Shown here: positions 52,782-63,807 of the stretch, piece after piece | Layout of the letters: every line of letters begins with the position of its first letter | Numbering within the stretch: the first letter of the stretch is position 1 | From: Pseudomonadota bacterium | GTDB taxonomy: Bacteria > Pseudomonadota > Alphaproteobacteria > Acetobacterales > Acetobacteraceae | NCBI GenBank assembly: GCA_019351895.1 | Contig: JABBOH010000024.1 | Span: 1 to 64,000, forward strand | Reading direction: 5' to 3' | DNA: 64,000 nt | The notes under the pieces: model-generated | What the model saw: the letters and a program-made list of their open reading frames with translations, nothing else | Databases searched by the model: none | Told to the model about the DNA's origin: nothing | Program-made: the position numbers and the translations under genes

Positions 52782-52900
52782 GCCGCCTCTCCCGATGCCG
52801 TCCCGAAGCCGAAATCTATTTAGTCATATTCCGCAGCCTCAGGGCGCTGTTTCTGCCGCTTATCCTGCTAATGATCCCGCGGCTCTCTAAGGATGCACCC

Positions 52901-53899
52901 ATGCTCGCTGCCTATGCCGCACGCGAAGGCCAGCCCCTGGCCGATCTTCTGCCCGACGGCGATCTTGCCGAAGCGAAGTGGATCGACCTCTATCGCCCGA
53001 CACCTGAGGAGGTCGCGCGGGCGCAGGCGGCGACCGGCCTCACCGTCGCGTCCGAGGAGGCGTTGAGCGAGATCGAGACCTCCAGCCGCCTCGCCTTCGA
53101 CGGCCATGCGATCTACCTCAGCATGCCGCTGATCGCGAAGTCGGAGCTTGAGGTGCCCGAGACCCGGCCGATCGGCTTCGTGCTCAGCCGCGAGCGGCTG
53201 CTGACGATCCGCTTCAACCGCAGCAAGGCCTTCCACAATTTTCTCGACGCGCAGCACCGCTCGCCCGTGGCGTCGGTGACGCCGATCGGCATCTTCATGC
53301 TGATGCTGGAGGCGATCTCGGACCGGCTGGCCGATATCCTGGAGAACATCCGGGACGATCTCGACCGCATATCGCGCCTCATCTTCGCGGACACCGGCTC
53401 GGGCAAGGGCAAGGTCAAGGTCAAGGTCAACGGGCGCAAACAGGGGGCGGAGCTGCAGGATGTCCTCAAGTCGATCGGCCGCGCCGGCGACACCATGTCC
53501 CGCGTGCGGGACAGCCTGCATGGCATCGGACGGATCGTCCCCTATGTCACGCAGGTCGCCGCGCCCTGGATCGACCGCGAGATGCGCGACCGCCTCAAGT
53601 CGCTTCGCCAGGACATTCTCTCGCTCAGCGATTACGACGGCCACCTCAACAGCAAGATGCAGTTCCTGCTCGACGCGACCCTCGGCCTCATTAACACGGC
53701 GCAGAGCAACATCATCAAGGTGCTGACGGTCGTCTCCGTCGTCGGCGTGCCGCCGACCCTCGTCGCCAGCATCTACGGCATGAACTTCAAGGACATGCCG
53801 GAACTCAGCTGGGCCTACGGCTACCCCTACGGTCTCACGGTCATCGTGCTGTCCGCCGTCATCCCGCTCGTCTGGTTCCGCATCCGCGGCTGGCTCTGA
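52901..53899 (+). CDS. CorA-like divalent cation transporter
   Basis: C-terminal two TM helices with YGMNFKDMPEL GMN motif; alternative ATG at 52871. Confidence 0.92.
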   Translation: MLAAYAAREGQPLADLLPDGDLAEAKWIDLYRPTPEEVARAQAATGLTVASEEALSEIETSSRLAFDGHAIYLSMPLIAKSELEVPETRPIGFVLSRERLLTIRFNRSKAFHNFLDAQHRSPVASVTPIGIFMLMLEAISDRLADILENIRDDLDRISRLIFADTGSGKGKVKVKVNGRKQGAELQDVLKSIGRAGDTMSRVRDSLHGIGRIVPYVTQVAAPWIDREMRDRLKSLRQDILSLSDYDGHLNSKMQFLLDATLGLINTAQSNIIKVLTVVSVVGVPPTLVASIYGMNFKDMPELSWAYGYPYGLTVIVLSAVIPLVWFRIRGWL

Positions 53900-53926
53900 C
53901 GACGCATCAACTCAGGAGAAGCCGGA

Positions 53927-54421
53927 ATGAAGCTCGAAGGTTCGTGCCACTGCGGCAAGGTCTCGTTCAGCCTGACCTCGGCGCATCCCTACCCCTACCA
54001 GCGCTGCTACTGCAGCATCTGCCGCAAGACCGACGGCGGCGGCGGTTACGCGATCAACCTCGGCGGCGCGGCGGCCAGCCTGAAGGTCGAAGGTCGCGAG
54101 CACATCCGCATCTATCACGCGCGGATCAAGAACCCCGAGGATGAGCGCGCCCATACCAGCAGCGCCGAGCGGCACTTCTGCGGGGCGTGCGGCGCTGCCC
54201 TTTGGCTGTTCGACCCGCAATGGCCGGAGCTGATCCACCCTTTCGCGGCCGTCATCGACACGCCGCTGCCCCTGGCGCCGGAACTCACCCATATCATGCT
54301 GGAGTTCAAGCCCGACTGGGTTCCGCTGGAGCGTGGCCCGCGCGACCGGGTCTTCGACCGATATCCGGAGGAGAGCATCGCCGACTGGCACGCGCGTCTC
54401 GGCCTCGCCGACCCGGCCTGA
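53927..54421 (+). CDS. GFA family zinc-binding protein
   Basis: GSCHCGKVSFSLTSAHPYPYQRCYCSICRKTDGGGGY; HFCGACGAALW. Confidence 0.92.
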   Translation: MKLEGSCHCGKVSFSLTSAHPYPYQRCYCSICRKTDGGGGYAINLGGAAASLKVEGREHIRIYHARIKNPEDERAHTSSAERHFCGACGAALWLFDPQWPELIHPFAAVIDTPLPLAPELTHIMLEFKPDWVPLERGPRDRVFDRYPEESIADWHARLGLADPA

Positions 54422-54444
54422 TCGCCGCGCCCCGGGCCTTCGCC

Positions 54445-54744
54445 TCAGCCCAGGATCGAGCGCATCACCGCCGCGCTGCCAATGCCGATCAGCACGGTCG
54501 GCAGCAGGGGCAGACGGGCAGCCGCGAGGCCTGTGAGGGCGAGCGCGACCATGTCCGCCACGCGCCCCGAGACGAAAAACGGCGCGATGACCGAGAGCAG
54601 CACACAGCCGGGCGCCGTTTCGAGGACAGCCAGGACGCGCGGCGACAGCGTGCGGCCGCCCAGCACGAGGTAGCCGCCGATCCGCGTCAGATAGGTGGCG
54701 CTCGCCATCAGGACGATGGTGCCTATGGTCCAGCCGTCGATCAT
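54445..54744 (-). CDS. azlD: AzlD-family branched-chain amino acid export subunit
   Basis: Four TM segments, ATYLTRIGGYLVL; ATGA overlap with azlC. Confidence 0.85.
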   Translation of the reverse strand: MIDGWTIGTIVLMASATYLTRIGGYLVLGGRTLSPRVLAVLETAPGCVLLSVIAPFFVSGRVADMVALALTGLAAARLPLLPTVLIGIGSAAVMRSILG

Positions 54745-55454
54745 GGCCGCGCCATGGTCCAGGCGGCGAGGAGACCCGACAGCGCGCCCGCCGGGACATA
54801 CCAGGCGCCGGGCAGCGCGAGGTGGACGCTCGCCGCCACGATCAGGCTGACGAGCCACGGCAAGGCTGCGGCCGCGCCTTTCCACATGCCCCGTAGAAGC
54901 ACCAGGAACACCGCCGGGAAAGCCAGGTCGAAGCCCCACCGCTCGATATGGCCGAGCGCGGGCCCGAGCTGGGCGCCGAGCGCCGTGAAGCCGACCCAGG
55001 CGACGTACAGCCCGGACGACACGCCCAGGAAGTAGCGCATGCTGAAACCGCCGGCAGGGGGGCTCGCCTTCGCGTCGGCCAGCGCCATCGCCCAGCTTTC
55101 ATCCACCATGAGGAAAAGCGCAGGCAGCACCCGCCGCCTCGGCAGGTGGCGCAGCCAGGGCGCCAGCCCCGCGCCCATCACGAGGTGGCGGCTGTTCACC
55201 AGCAACGTCACGCCGGCGATGAGCAGAAGGTGCGGCGGCGAGGTCCAGAGCCCGACGGCCGCGAATTCCGACCCGCCGGCGAAGTTCAGCCCGGTCATCA
55301 GCGGCACCGCGAGCGGGGTGATGCCCTTTGCCGCGGCTTGGGCGCCGAGCACCAAGGCTGCCGGGATGAGCCCGATCAATACGGGCGTCGATGCGCGCAA
55401 GCCCCGGCTGAACTCGGCGGGCCGGGCCTCTGCGTCGGTCGTCGCGGCTTTCAT
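54741..55454 (-). CDS. azlC: AzlC-family ABC permease-like exporter subunit
   Basis: MTGLNFAGGSEFAAVGLW; LVNSRHLVMGAGLAPWL. Confidence 0.88.
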   Translation of the reverse strand: MKAATTDAEARPAEFSRGLRASTPVLIGLIPAALVLGAQAAAKGITPLAVPLMTGLNFAGGSEFAAVGLWTSPPHLLLIAGVTLLVNSRHLVMGAGLAPWLRHLPRRRVLPALFLMVDESWAMALADAKASPPAGGFSMRYFLGVSSGLYVAWVGFTALGAQLGPALGHIERWGFDLAFPAVFLVLLRGMWKGAAAALPWLVSLIVAASVHLALPGAWYVPAGALSGLLAAWTMARP

Positions 55455-55556
55455 CGGGCCCCTCGCCTACCGCTCACGGGCGCATGCGCGGACCCTGCCG
55501 TCAGCCATGCCCGCGTCTTCGACCGAGTGGAGGACCGCCGCAGCGTCGCGCCCGGC

Positions 55557-56411
55557 TCAGCCCGACGGCGTATGCAGGTGGTCGCGGTCGTTCATGAGGC
55601 GGTGCAGCGTGGGCTCGATCGCCGCCGCGATCAGCTCCATCCCCTGCGCATCCGGGTGCAGCGCCACGCTGTCGACAGTGGCCGGGGTCGCGGCCTTGTT
55701 GTGCGACAGCAGCACCGCCTCACGCGGATCGAGATAGAGCGCGCGGTCGAGCTTGCCGTGCCGGTAGAAGAGATAGCCGACATTCTCGAAGGTGACGTAA
55801 GGCCGGTGGCGATAGGTCTCGGCCAGTTCCTCGTTCACGAGCGTGGTGTTCGCGGTGATCCAGGGCGAACGTTCGCTCGGCAGCACGCCGAGCAGCAGAA
55901 TCTGCGTCGTCGGCAGCTTGTGGCGCAGGATGTGGATGATGGCGCCGATGCCCGCCAGCGTCTTCTCGGCGTTCCAGTGTACCCGCCCAAAGTTGTTGGC
56001 CCCGATCAGCAGCACCAGGGCCTTCGGCGCGATGCCGTCCACCTCACCATGATCCAGCCGCCAGATGACGTTGGCGGTCGTGTCGCCCATGAAGCCCATG
56101 TTGACCGCCTTCCGGTCGCCGTAGAAGCGGCGCCAGACGGGGGCATAGTTCGCCCAGGGGTAGGCGCTCGTCCCTTCCCAGTTCTCGGTGATCGAATCGC
56201 CTAGCCAGACGAGGCCCACATGCCCCTGCCGCACCCGGTCGAGGCTCTGTTCGAAGCGGCGTCTCCACCACGGCAGGTCCATCCGGCTGATCGGCGCGGC
56301 GGCGAGATTGACCTCCGCCGCCGTCGCGGTCGCCATGCCGCCGGGCGCGTGGCCGCCGGGCACGAGCGGCCAGAGCAGCAGCAGGATCGCGAGGATCGAC
56401 CGTCTCATCAT
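55557..56411 (-). CDS. Secreted SGNH/GDSL-type hydrolase
   Basis: Signal peptide; VGLVWLGDSITENW; LLIGANN; VALHPDAQGM. Confidence 0.87.
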   Translation of the reverse strand: MMRRSILAILLLLWPLVPGGHAPGGMATATAAEVNLAAAPISRMDLPWWRRRFEQSLDRVRQGHVGLVWLGDSITENWEGTSAYPWANYAPVWRRFYGDRKAVNMGFMGDTTANVIWRLDHGEVDGIAPKALVLLIGANNFGRVHWNAEKTLAGIGAIIHILRHKLPTTQILLLGVLPSERSPWITANTTLVNEELAETYRHRPYVTFENVGYLFYRHGKLDRALYLDPREAVLLSHNKAATPATVDSVALHPDAQGMELIAAAIEPTLHRLMNDRDHLHTPSG

Positions 56412-56420
56412 GGCTCGTTT

Positions 56421-57263
56421 CTAGCCTGCCGTAACGAGGAAGCCCACACTCAGGATGCCCGCGACGACGCAGTAGAGGGCGAAAGGCGTCATCGCCCATT
56501 TCTCGTGGCCACGGAACCAGCGCATGAGGAAAGCCGTGCTGGCGAGCGCCGTGACACCGGCGACGACCGCCGAGACGACGGCGAGGCCCATGGCGCCGTG
56601 GACCGCGTTGTCGTGGATGAGCTTCGGCACTTCGAGCACCGCCGCCGCCACGATGACCGGCGTCGCGATGAGGAAGGAGAAATGCGCCGAGCCTTCGTGA
56701 TCGACGCCGCGGAGCACGCCGCCGAGGATGGTCACGCCCGAGCGCGACAGGCCCGGAATGAGCGCCAGACACTGCCAGAGACCGATGACGAAGGCGTCCA
56801 TCGGCCCGAGCGTCGAGAGCGCGCGAAGCTCCGTCGTCTGCTTCTTCAGCCGCTCGCCGACCAGCAGCAGAACGCCGTTCACGATCAGGAAGGCAGCCGC
56901 GATGAGCGGTGTCGCGAAGACGCGGCGCAGCGGATGCTCAAGGGCGAAGCCCACGATCACCACGGGGATGGTCGCGACCACGATCAGCAGGAACACGCGG
57001 CGCGCCTCGGCGACCGCATGGGCCTCGCCCACGCCCAGGAGGCCGCGGATGATGGCGAACCAGTCGCGCCAGAAAAAGCCGAGCAGGGCGGCAGCCGTGC
57101 CGATATGGAGCATGACGAGGAACGGCAGGAAGGTCTTGCCGTGCATGTCGAGGTGCCAGCCGAGCAGTGCCGGCAGCACGACCGCGTGGCCCAGGCTGCT
57201 GACGGGAAACAGCTCCGTCGCGCCCTGGACCAGGGCGATGACGATGGCGTGGAGTGGGTCCAA
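56421..57263 (-). CDS. uppP: Undecaprenyl-diphosphate phosphatase
   Basis: ALVQGATELFPVSSLGH; LALIPGLSRSGVTI. Confidence 0.95.
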   Translation of the reverse strand: MDPLHAIVIALVQGATELFPVSSLGHAVVLPALLGWHLDMHGKTFLPFLVMLHIGTAAALLGFFWRDWFAIIRGLLGVGEAHAVAEARRVFLLIVVATIPVVIVGFALEHPLRRVFATPLIAAAFLIVNGVLLLVGERLKKQTTELRALSTLGPMDAFVIGLWQCLALIPGLSRSGVTILGGVLRGVDHEGSAHFSFLIATPVIVAAAVLEVPKLIHDNAVHGAMGLAVVSAVVAGVTALASTAFLMRWFRGHEKWAMTPFALYCVVAGILSVGFLVTAG

Positions 57264-57411
57264 AGGATGCGTCTCCTGGGCGCGTGAACGTCGATGAAGG
57301 CCGGGAATAGTCTCGCGGCGGCTGCCGCCGCAAATGGCCGGGCTTCAGGGGCGGGTCTTCATAGCGGCCTTCGCACAGGTGGCAAGCCACCGAACGCGCT
57401 ATAGGCCGCGG

Positions 57412-58680
57412 GTGCAGAACATTCAAACGACCAGCCCCCTTTCGCCCGATCCCACCCGCGCGGCCGCCTTCCTGCTGCTCTCGGCCGTCCTCGACCGCCA
57501 CCGGCCGCTGGAGGACGCGCTCGATTCCCTGCCGCCGCTGGATGCGCGCGACCGGGCGGCGGCGCACCGGCTGGCGGCGACGGCGCTGCGGCGGCGCGGC
57601 ACGATCGACGCGGTGCTGGAGCCCTATCTCAGCCGAACCCCGCCCTTCGCGGTGATGCACATCCTGCGGCTCGGCGCGGCCGGGCTGCTGTTCCTGGAAA
57701 CGCCGCCCCATGCCGCCGTCGCCACGGCGGTCGCGCTCGCCCGGACGCGCAACCTCCCCAAATTCGCCGGCATGGTGAACGCGGTGCTGCGCCGCGTGGC
57801 TGAGAACGGCGCCAGTGCCCTCGCCGATCTGGACGGCCCGCGCCTCGATACCCCGCCCTGGCTCTGGACCGCCTGGGGCCGCGATGCCCGCGCGATCGCG
57901 ACCGCCCATCAGTCGGAGGCGCCGCTCGACCTCACGCTCAAGCCCGAGACGCCGCCGCCGCCGGGCGGCATCGCGCTGCCGACCGGCTCGGCGCGGTTTC
58001 CGGCGGGCACCCGGGTCGCCGATCTCGAAGGCTTCGCGGAGGGCCGCTGGTGGGTGCAGGACGCCGCCGCCGCGCTGCCCGCCCGGCTGCTCGGCGCGAA
58101 GCCCGGCGAGAGCGTGGCCGACCTCTGTGCCGCACCCGGCGGCAAGACAGCGCAGCTCGCCGCCGCTGGCGCCGAGGTCACCGCCGTCGAGGCGAGTGCG
58201 GCGCGCATGCAGCGGCTGGAGTCGAACCTCGCGCGGCTCGGCCTCTCCGCGACGCTCGTGCGGGCCGATGCGCGGGAGTGGCGGCCCGACGCCCCGCTCG
58301 ATGCCGTGCTGCTCGACGCGCCCTGCAGCGCGACCGGCACCATTCGCCGGCATCCCGACGTGCCTTACCTCAAGGGACCCGGCGACCTTCCGGCGCTCAC
58401 CCAGATGCAGGACCAGATGCTCGCGGCGGCGGCGGCGATGCTCAAGCCCGGGGGGCGGCTCGTCTATGCCGTCTGTTCAATGCAGCCCGAGGAAGGACCG
58501 GCCCGCGCGGCGGCGGCGCTGGCCTCGCTGCCTCTGGTCGCGGATCCGGTCGGAGCCGACGAGTTGCCGGGCCTCGCGCCCGCGATCGGCGCCGAGGGGT
58601 GGGTCCGCACGCATCCCGGGCTGTGGCCGGAGCATGGCGGGCTGGACGGCTTTTTCATCGCCCGCTTCAGACGAAGCTAA
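57412..58680 (+). CDS. rsmB: 16S rRNA (cytosine-C5) methyltransferase RsmB-like
   Basis: N-terminal NusB-like domain; VADLCAAPGGKTAQLA; LLDAPCSATGTIRRHPDVPYLK; GTG start at 57412 preferred, upstream start at 57334 possible. Confidence 0.88.
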   Translation: MQNIQTTSPLSPDPTRAAAFLLLSAVLDRHRPLEDALDSLPPLDARDRAAAHRLAATALRRRGTIDAVLEPYLSRTPPFAVMHILRLGAAGLLFLETPPHAAVATAVALARTRNLPKFAGMVNAVLRRVAENGASALADLDGPRLDTPPWLWTAWGRDARAIATAHQSEAPLDLTLKPETPPPPGGIALPTGSARFPAGTRVADLEGFAEGRWWVQDAAAALPARLLGAKPGESVADLCAAPGGKTAQLAAAGAEVTAVEASAARMQRLESNLARLGLSATLVRADAREWRPDAPLDAVLLDAPCSATGTIRRHPDVPYLKGPGDLPALTQMQDQMLAAAAAMLKPGGRLVYAVCSMQPEEGPARAAAALASLPLVADPVGADELPGLAPAIGAEGWVRTHPGLWPEHGGLDGFFIARFRRS

Positions 58681-58915
58681 ACCCCGGGGGAGACTCCAGG
58701 CGCGCGGCCGGATCGCCCCACGCGATTATGGCGTGAGCGTGACGCTGTTGCCCGTGCCGCCGCTCTCGGTCGCGTGAAGGGCCAGCAAAACCTTCGGATG
58801 CGCCGGCTCACAGATGTGTGCTCAACAGCAGCCCTGCCATCGGCTTTTTGTGCATCGCGGCGAAGGCTGTGCGTGATTATCTTTCGGCCGAGGATATCAG
58901 AGGAGATCTTGCCCC

Positions 58916-59113
58916 ATGACTGACCGTTCGGATGATGCGCAGGGGTCCGGCTCGGCTGAGGCGCTGTCTTTCGTCCTCAGCGCCGACGAGGCGCGCGCGC
59001 TCGATTCCTGGTCCGCCGCCCATGACATCGACGACCGTTCCGAGGCCGTCCACCGGCTGGTTCATCTGGCGCTCGACGCCCATGCCGAGCCGGACGACGT
59101 CGATCTGAGATAG
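58916..59113 (+). CDS. Small ribbon-helix-helix-like protein
   Basis: FVLSADEARALDSWSAAHDIDDRSEAVHRLVHLAL. Confidence 0.55.
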   Translation: MTDRSDDAQGSGSAEALSFVLSADEARALDSWSAAHDIDDRSEAVHRLVHLALDAHAEPDDVDLR

Positions 59114-59231
59114 GCCGGTCGCCCGGTCCGCATGGCGCCCGCCCGCAGAACGCGGGCGGCGGCGGTTGTTTATCCTCGCTTCGCCCGCCACATTCGGCTA
59201 AGTGTGCGCCGCAACAAAAGCGCCCTGCCCC

Positions 59232-59247
59232 TGGCGGATATCCGCCA
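59232..59247. repeat. 16-bp perfect palindrome TGGCGGATATCCGCCA upstream of typA
   Basis: Read directly. Confidence 0.7.
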
Positions 59248-59318
59248 CCGGCGGGGCGTTTAACGTACCGCACACCACGATCGGGCTTAACGCCGGGTCC
59301 CAAAAGCCGGAAGACGTC

Positions 59319-61148
59319 ATGGACATTCGCAACATCGCCATCATCGCCCACGTCGATCATGGGAAGACCACGTTGGTCGACGCGCTGCTGAAGCAGTCGG
59401 GCGCCTTCCGCGACAACCAGCACGTGGCCGAGCGCGCGCTCGACCGCAACGACCTCGAGCGGGAGCGCGGCATCACCATCCTCGCCAAATGCACGAGCGT
59501 CATCTGGAACGGCGTGCGCCTCAACATCGTCGACACGCCGGGCCATGCGGATTTCGGCGGCGAGGTGGAGCGCATCCTCAGCATGGTCGATGGCGCGATC
59601 CTGCTGGTGGACGCCGCCGAAGGCGTGCTGCCGCAGACCAAGTTCGTGCTCGGCAAGGCCCTCGCCCGCGGCATCCGCCCCATCGTGGTCGTCAACAAGA
59701 TCGACCGTGGCGACGCCCGTCCGGACGAGGTGCATAACGAAATCTTCGATCTCTTCGCGGCACTCGACGCCAACGAGGATCAGCTCGACTTCCCGACCCT
59801 CTTCGCCTCCGGCCGCCAGGGCTGGGCCGATCTCGAGGTCGAGGGCGCCCGTAAGGACCTGGCGCCGATGTTCGACCTCATCGTGAGCCATGTGCCGCCG
59901 CCGAAGGTCGATCTCGACGCGCCCTTCGCCATGCTCGCCTCGATCCTCGACTACGACAACTTCCTCGGCCGCGTGCTGACCGGCCGCGTCGAGCAGGGCC
60001 GCGCGCGTCTGAACATGCCGCTCAAGGTGCTGCGCGCCGACGGCACGGTGGTCGAGACGGGCCGCCTGACCAAGCTCATGGCGTTCAACGGGCTCGACCG
60101 CGTGCCGGTCGAGGAGGCGCAGGCCGGTGACATCATCGCCATTGCCGGGCTCACCGAGGCGACCATTCCTGACACCCTGGGCGCGCCCGACCTCGCCGCC
60201 CCGATCCAGGCGATCCCGGTCGATCCGCCGACGCTCTCCATGACCTTCCGCGTCAATGACGGCCCGCTCGGCGGCCGCGAGGGCAAGAAGGTCACGTCGC
60301 GCCAGATCCGTGACCGTCTCATGTATGAAATCCAGGGCAACGTCGCGCTCAAGGTCACGATCAGCAACGAGACCGATGCCTTCGAGGTTGCCGGCCGCGG
60401 CGAGTTGCAGTTGGGCGTGCTCATCGAGACGATGCGCCGCGAGGGCTTCGAGCTGACGATCGGCCGCCCCCGCGTGCTCACGCGCACGAACGAGGAAACC
60501 GGCGAGCGCGAGGAGCCGATGGAGGATGTGCTGGCCGATGTCGACGAGCCCTATACCGGCGTCGTCGTCGAGAAGCTCAGCCGCCGCAAGGGCCAGTTGC
60601 AGGACATGCGGCCCTCGGGCGGCGGCAAGGTGCGCCTCACCTTCCGCATGCCGAGCCGTGGCCTGATCGGCTACCACGGCGAATTCCTCACCGACACGCG
60701 CGGCTCGGGCATCATGAACCGCATGTTTGCGGGCTATGGCCCCTGGGCGGGTCCGATCGAGGGGCGGCGCAACGGCAGCCTCATCTCGAACCTCGACGGC
60801 GAGGCCGTGCAGTATTCGCTCTGGTACCTGCAGGAGCGCGGGACGCTGTTCATCAACCCGGGCGACAAGGTCTACACGGGCATGATCGTCGGCGAGCACA
60901 GCCGCGAGAACGATCTCGACGTGAACGTCATCAAGGAAAAGAAGCTCACCAACATCCGTGCCGCCGGCAAGGACGAGGCGATGCTGCTGATCCCGCCGCG
61001 CCGCATGTCGCTGGAGCAGGCGATTGCCTATGTCGAGGATGACGAGCTGGTCGAGGTGACGCCGTCCGCTATCCGGCTGCGCAAGCGGCACCTCGATCCG
61101 AATGCGCGCAAGCGCGCCGATCGCGCCGCGGATTCCGACGCCGCATAA
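59319..61148 (+). CDS. typA: Translational GTPase TypA/BipA
   Basis: [54 protein letters not shown]-terminal [26 protein letters not shown]. Confidence 0.97.
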   Translation: MDIRNIAIIAHVDHGKTTLVDALLKQSGAFRDNQHVAERALDRNDLERERGITILAKCTSVIWNGVRLNIVDTPGHADFGGEVERILSMVDGAILLVDAAEGVLPQTKFVLGKALARGIRPIVVVNKIDRGDARPDEVHNEIFDLFAALDANEDQLDFPTLFASGRQGWADLEVEGARKDLAPMFDLIVSHVPPPKVDLDAPFAMLASILDYDNFLGRVLTGRVEQGRARLNMPLKVLRADGTVVETGRLTKLMAFNGLDRVPVEEAQAGDIIAIAGLTEATIPDTLGAPDLAAPIQAIPVDPPTLSMTFRVNDGPLGGREGKKVTSRQIRDRLMYEIQGNVALKVTISNETDAFEVAGRGELQLGVLIETMRREGFELTIGRPRVLTRTNEETGEREEPMEDVLADVDEPYTGVVVEKLSRRKGQLQDMRPSGGGKVRLTFRMPSRGLIGYHGEFLTDTRGSGIMNRMFAGYGPWAGPIEGRRNGSLISNLDGEAVQYSLWYLQERGTLFINPGDKVYTGMIVGEHSRENDLDVNVIKEKKLTNIRAAGKDEAMLLIPPRRMSLEQAIAYVEDDELVEVTPSAIRLRKRHLDPNARKRADRAADSDAA

Positions 61149-61176
61149 TATTGCAGACTCGCAAGACGTTGAAAAC

Positions 61177-61206
61177 GCAGGGAGTTGACAGCCGTCAACT
61201 CTCTGC
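61177..61206. terminator. Strong hairpin between convergent typA and GNAT genes
   Basis: GCAGGGAGTTGAC-agcc-GTCAACTCTCTGC, 13-bp stem with one G-T wobble. Confidence 0.6.
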
Positions 61207-61214
61207 CAGCGCCT

Positions 61215-61733
61215 CTATCCCAGCCGCTTCCAGTAGATCAGCGTGCCCGTCAGCCCGCCGTGGGGCTTGAGGGCGAAGTCCGGCATCTCCCCGGCGCGCG
61301 TGTAGCCAAGTCGCTCATAAAGCTGCGCGGCACCTCCCTCGGTCGCAGTATCCAGCACCAGAAGCCTCCGCCCATGCTCGATCGCCGCCGCCTCGGCGGC
61401 GCGGAGCAGCGCGGTCGCGACACCGCGCCCCCGATGGCTGTTGCGGGTCATCATCTTGGCGATCTCGGCCCGGTGCGGCTGATTGGGCGGCAGGTCGAGC
61501 AGCAGCGTCACCGTCCCCACGAGGTGCTCGCCGTCCCAAGCGCCGAACACGATCCGCTCGCCCCGCGCGGCCGCCGCGAGCGACCCGTCCCAGAAGGTAG
61601 CGGCCTGCGCCTTCGACAGCGGGTGCATGAAGCTCACCGAGCCGCCGCTCGCCACCGCCTCCACGAGTAGCGACGCCAGCATGGAGCGGGTCCGGGGGTC
61701 CGGGCCCAGTGGCCCGATGGTGATGGCGGCCAT
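61215..61733 (-). CDS. GNAT-family N-acetyltransferase
   Basis: RAEIAKMMTRNSHRGRGVATALLRAAEAAA; LYERLGYTRAGEMPDFAL. Confidence 0.9.
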   Translation of the reverse strand: MAAITIGPLGPDPRTRSMLASLLVEAVASGGSVSFMHPLSKAQAATFWDGSLAAAARGERIVFGAWDGEHLVGTVTLLLDLPPNQPHRAEIAKMMTRNSHRGRGVATALLRAAEAAAIEHGRRLLVLDTATEGGAAQLYERLGYTRAGEMPDFALKPHGGLTGTLIYWKRLG

Positions 61734-61825
61734 GGCTTTCCCGATTCGGGCGTTCCTTCACGCTTGGTTAAGGCGCTCCAAGGGATAACCCGCCACGTAA
61801 CGATCGGGCGGGCGGGCGGGTATTG

Positions 61826-63700
61826 ATGCGCATCTTCGACAATATGAAGATCCGGAACAAGGTCCTGGCCGGCTACCTGCTCGTTCTGACCCTGTCCTTC
61901 GCCCTGGGCGGGATCGTCCTCTCGAACCTCAAGAGCCTGGCGGTGATGACGACCTCGGTCGTCGGCACTGTGGAGTCACTCGCCGAACTCGGTGCCATGC
62001 GGGGTGACGGCGCGGATCTGACCGGTCTGACCGCGGAAGGTCTGACATCCGCGACCGCCTCGGATTCGCTCGATCAGTGGCACGGGCTCGTGGCGCGGCA
62101 GAACGAGCTCCGGCGCGATTTCGCGCGTCAATGGGCGCTCTACGCGCCATCCCTGGCGGCGGGGGAGGAGGCCAGGAACGGGGCCGCGCTCAAGTCGAGC
62201 TTCGAGCGGTTGAGCAAGGACGCGAAGCAGGTCGAAGACGCGATCACCGCCGGCGACATGACCACCGCGAGCACGCTGGTGCTGGGCGACATGCACGCTG
62301 CCTACCTGACCTATCAGACCGCCATGTCGCGTGATTTCCACTATCTCTCGCGCGAGTCGGGACGGCAGAGGCGAACGGTCGCCCGCACGCTGGCAAGCAG
62401 CGTCATCGTGACGGTCGCAGTTCTGGCAGCGCTGCTTCTGGTGATCGCGGCCAGCATTCTGCTCACCATGACGACGATCGTCCGGCCGATCGCGAGCATG
62501 ACACAAGCGATGCGCCGGCTCGCGCAGCGGGACACGAGCATCGAGATCGCGGGCATCGGTCGGCGCGACGAAATCGGCGGCATGGCCGGTGCCGTCCAGG
62601 TGTTCAAGGAAAACGCCATCGCACGCGCCAAGCTCGAGACGGAGGCCGCGGAGTTCCAGACCAATCTCGACCGCCGCCTGCAGGAGAGCGAACAAGCCTT
62701 CGCCGCGGCGGGTCAGGCACAGAACGCGGTGGTCGACGGCATCACCGCGGCGCTCGCAAAGCTTGCCGATGGCGACCTGACGGTCCGCTTCAGCCAGGAC
62801 GTAGGCACGGGCTATCAGACCCTGAAACGCGACTTCAACGCCGCGATGGACACGCTGCAGCGGACCATGACGTCGATCGCCGCCAACACCGCGGGCGTCG
62901 GCTCGGGCGCGGGCGAGATCACGCAGGCGTCCGATGACCTGTCACGCCGGACGGAGCAGCAGGCGGCGAGCCTGGAGGAAACGGCGGCGGCGCTCGACGA
63001 GATCACGGCGACGGTGCGTAGAACCGCCGAAAGCGCCGGCGAGGCCCGGACCCTGGTGGCCGAGGCGCGCGGCGGCGCCGAACGCTCCGGCGTCGTCGTC
63101 CGTGACGCGGTGGATGCGATGAGCGGCATCGAAGCATCGTCGCGGCAGATCGGCAACATCATCGGCGTCATCGACGAGATCGCGTTCCAGACCAACCTGC
63201 TCGCGCTCAATGCCGGGGTCGAGGCGGCGCGCGCCGGGGACGCCGGGCGCGGCTTCGCGGTCGTCGCGACGGAGGTGCGCGCCCTGGCGCAGCGCTCGGC
63301 CGATGCGGCGAAGGAAATCAAGACGCTGATCTCGGCCTCGGGTCAGCAGGTGGAGACGGGCGTGAAGCTCGTGGGCGAGACCGGGCGCGCGCTCGGCGTC
63401 ATCGTGGAGCAGGTCATCCGCCTGAACGGGCTGGTGACCGAGATCGCCTCCTCCGCGCAGGAGCAGTCGACCGGGCTGCATCAGGTCAACAGCGCAGTGA
63501 ACCAGATGGATCAGGTGACGCAACAGAACGCGGCGATGGTGGAGCAGGCAACCGCCGCGAGCCATAGCCTCGCGCATGAGGCGGAGGAGTTGACGCGGCT
63601 CGTCCGGCAGTTCCGGCTCGGCGAAGCGGAGGCGCCGCAGGACGCCGCCGTGCCGGCGCACCGGCCCCGGCCCCGGCCCCGCGCCCTTTCACGCGCATAG
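61826..63700 (+). CDS. Transmembrane methyl-accepting chemotaxis protein with HAMP domain
   Basis: Two TM segments; HAMP-like IVRPIASMTQAMRRLAQRDTSIEI; MCP hairpin [43 protein letters not shown]. Confidence 0.94.
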   Translation: MRIFDNMKIRNKVLAGYLLVLTLSFALGGIVLSNLKSLAVMTTSVVGTVESLAELGAMRGDGADLTGLTAEGLTSATASDSLDQWHGLVARQNELRRDFARQWALYAPSLAAGEEARNGAALKSSFERLSKDAKQVEDAITAGDMTTASTLVLGDMHAAYLTYQTAMSRDFHYLSRESGRQRRTVARTLASSVIVTVAVLAALLLVIAASILLTMTTIVRPIASMTQAMRRLAQRDTSIEIAGIGRRDEIGGMAGAVQVFKENAIARAKLETEAAEFQTNLDRRLQESEQAFAAAGQAQNAVVDGITAALAKLADGDLTVRFSQDVGTGYQTLKRDFNAAMDTLQRTMTSIAANTAGVGSGAGEITQASDDLSRRTEQQAASLEETAAALDEITATVRRTAESAGEARTLVAEARGGAERSGVVVRDAVDAMSGIEASSRQIGNIIGVIDEIAFQTNLLALNAGVEAARAGDAGRGFAVVATEVRALAQRSADAAKEIKTLISASGQQVETGVKLVGETGRALGVIVEQVIRLNGLVTEIASSAQEQSTGLHQVNSAVNQMDQVTQQNAAMVEQATAASHSLAHEAEELTRLVRQFRLGEAEAPQDAAVPAHRPRPRPRALSRA

Positions 63701-63807
63701 GCTCGCGGGTTTCGCGGGCATAGGCTTTGCGGGGGGCACCGCTTCTCCGGATGCTTTCGCGCGCAACGCGCTTTCCGTCGCACCCTTGGGCATGACACCC
63801 TCGCGGT

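Noticed and set aside
53400-53433. Short repeat encoding GKGKVKVKV in the CorA-like gene
   Set aside because: Only a few 6-bp units in a charged linker; too short to interpret.
58977-61091. 704-aa minus-strand ORF
   Set aside because: Antisense to typA; shadow ORF.
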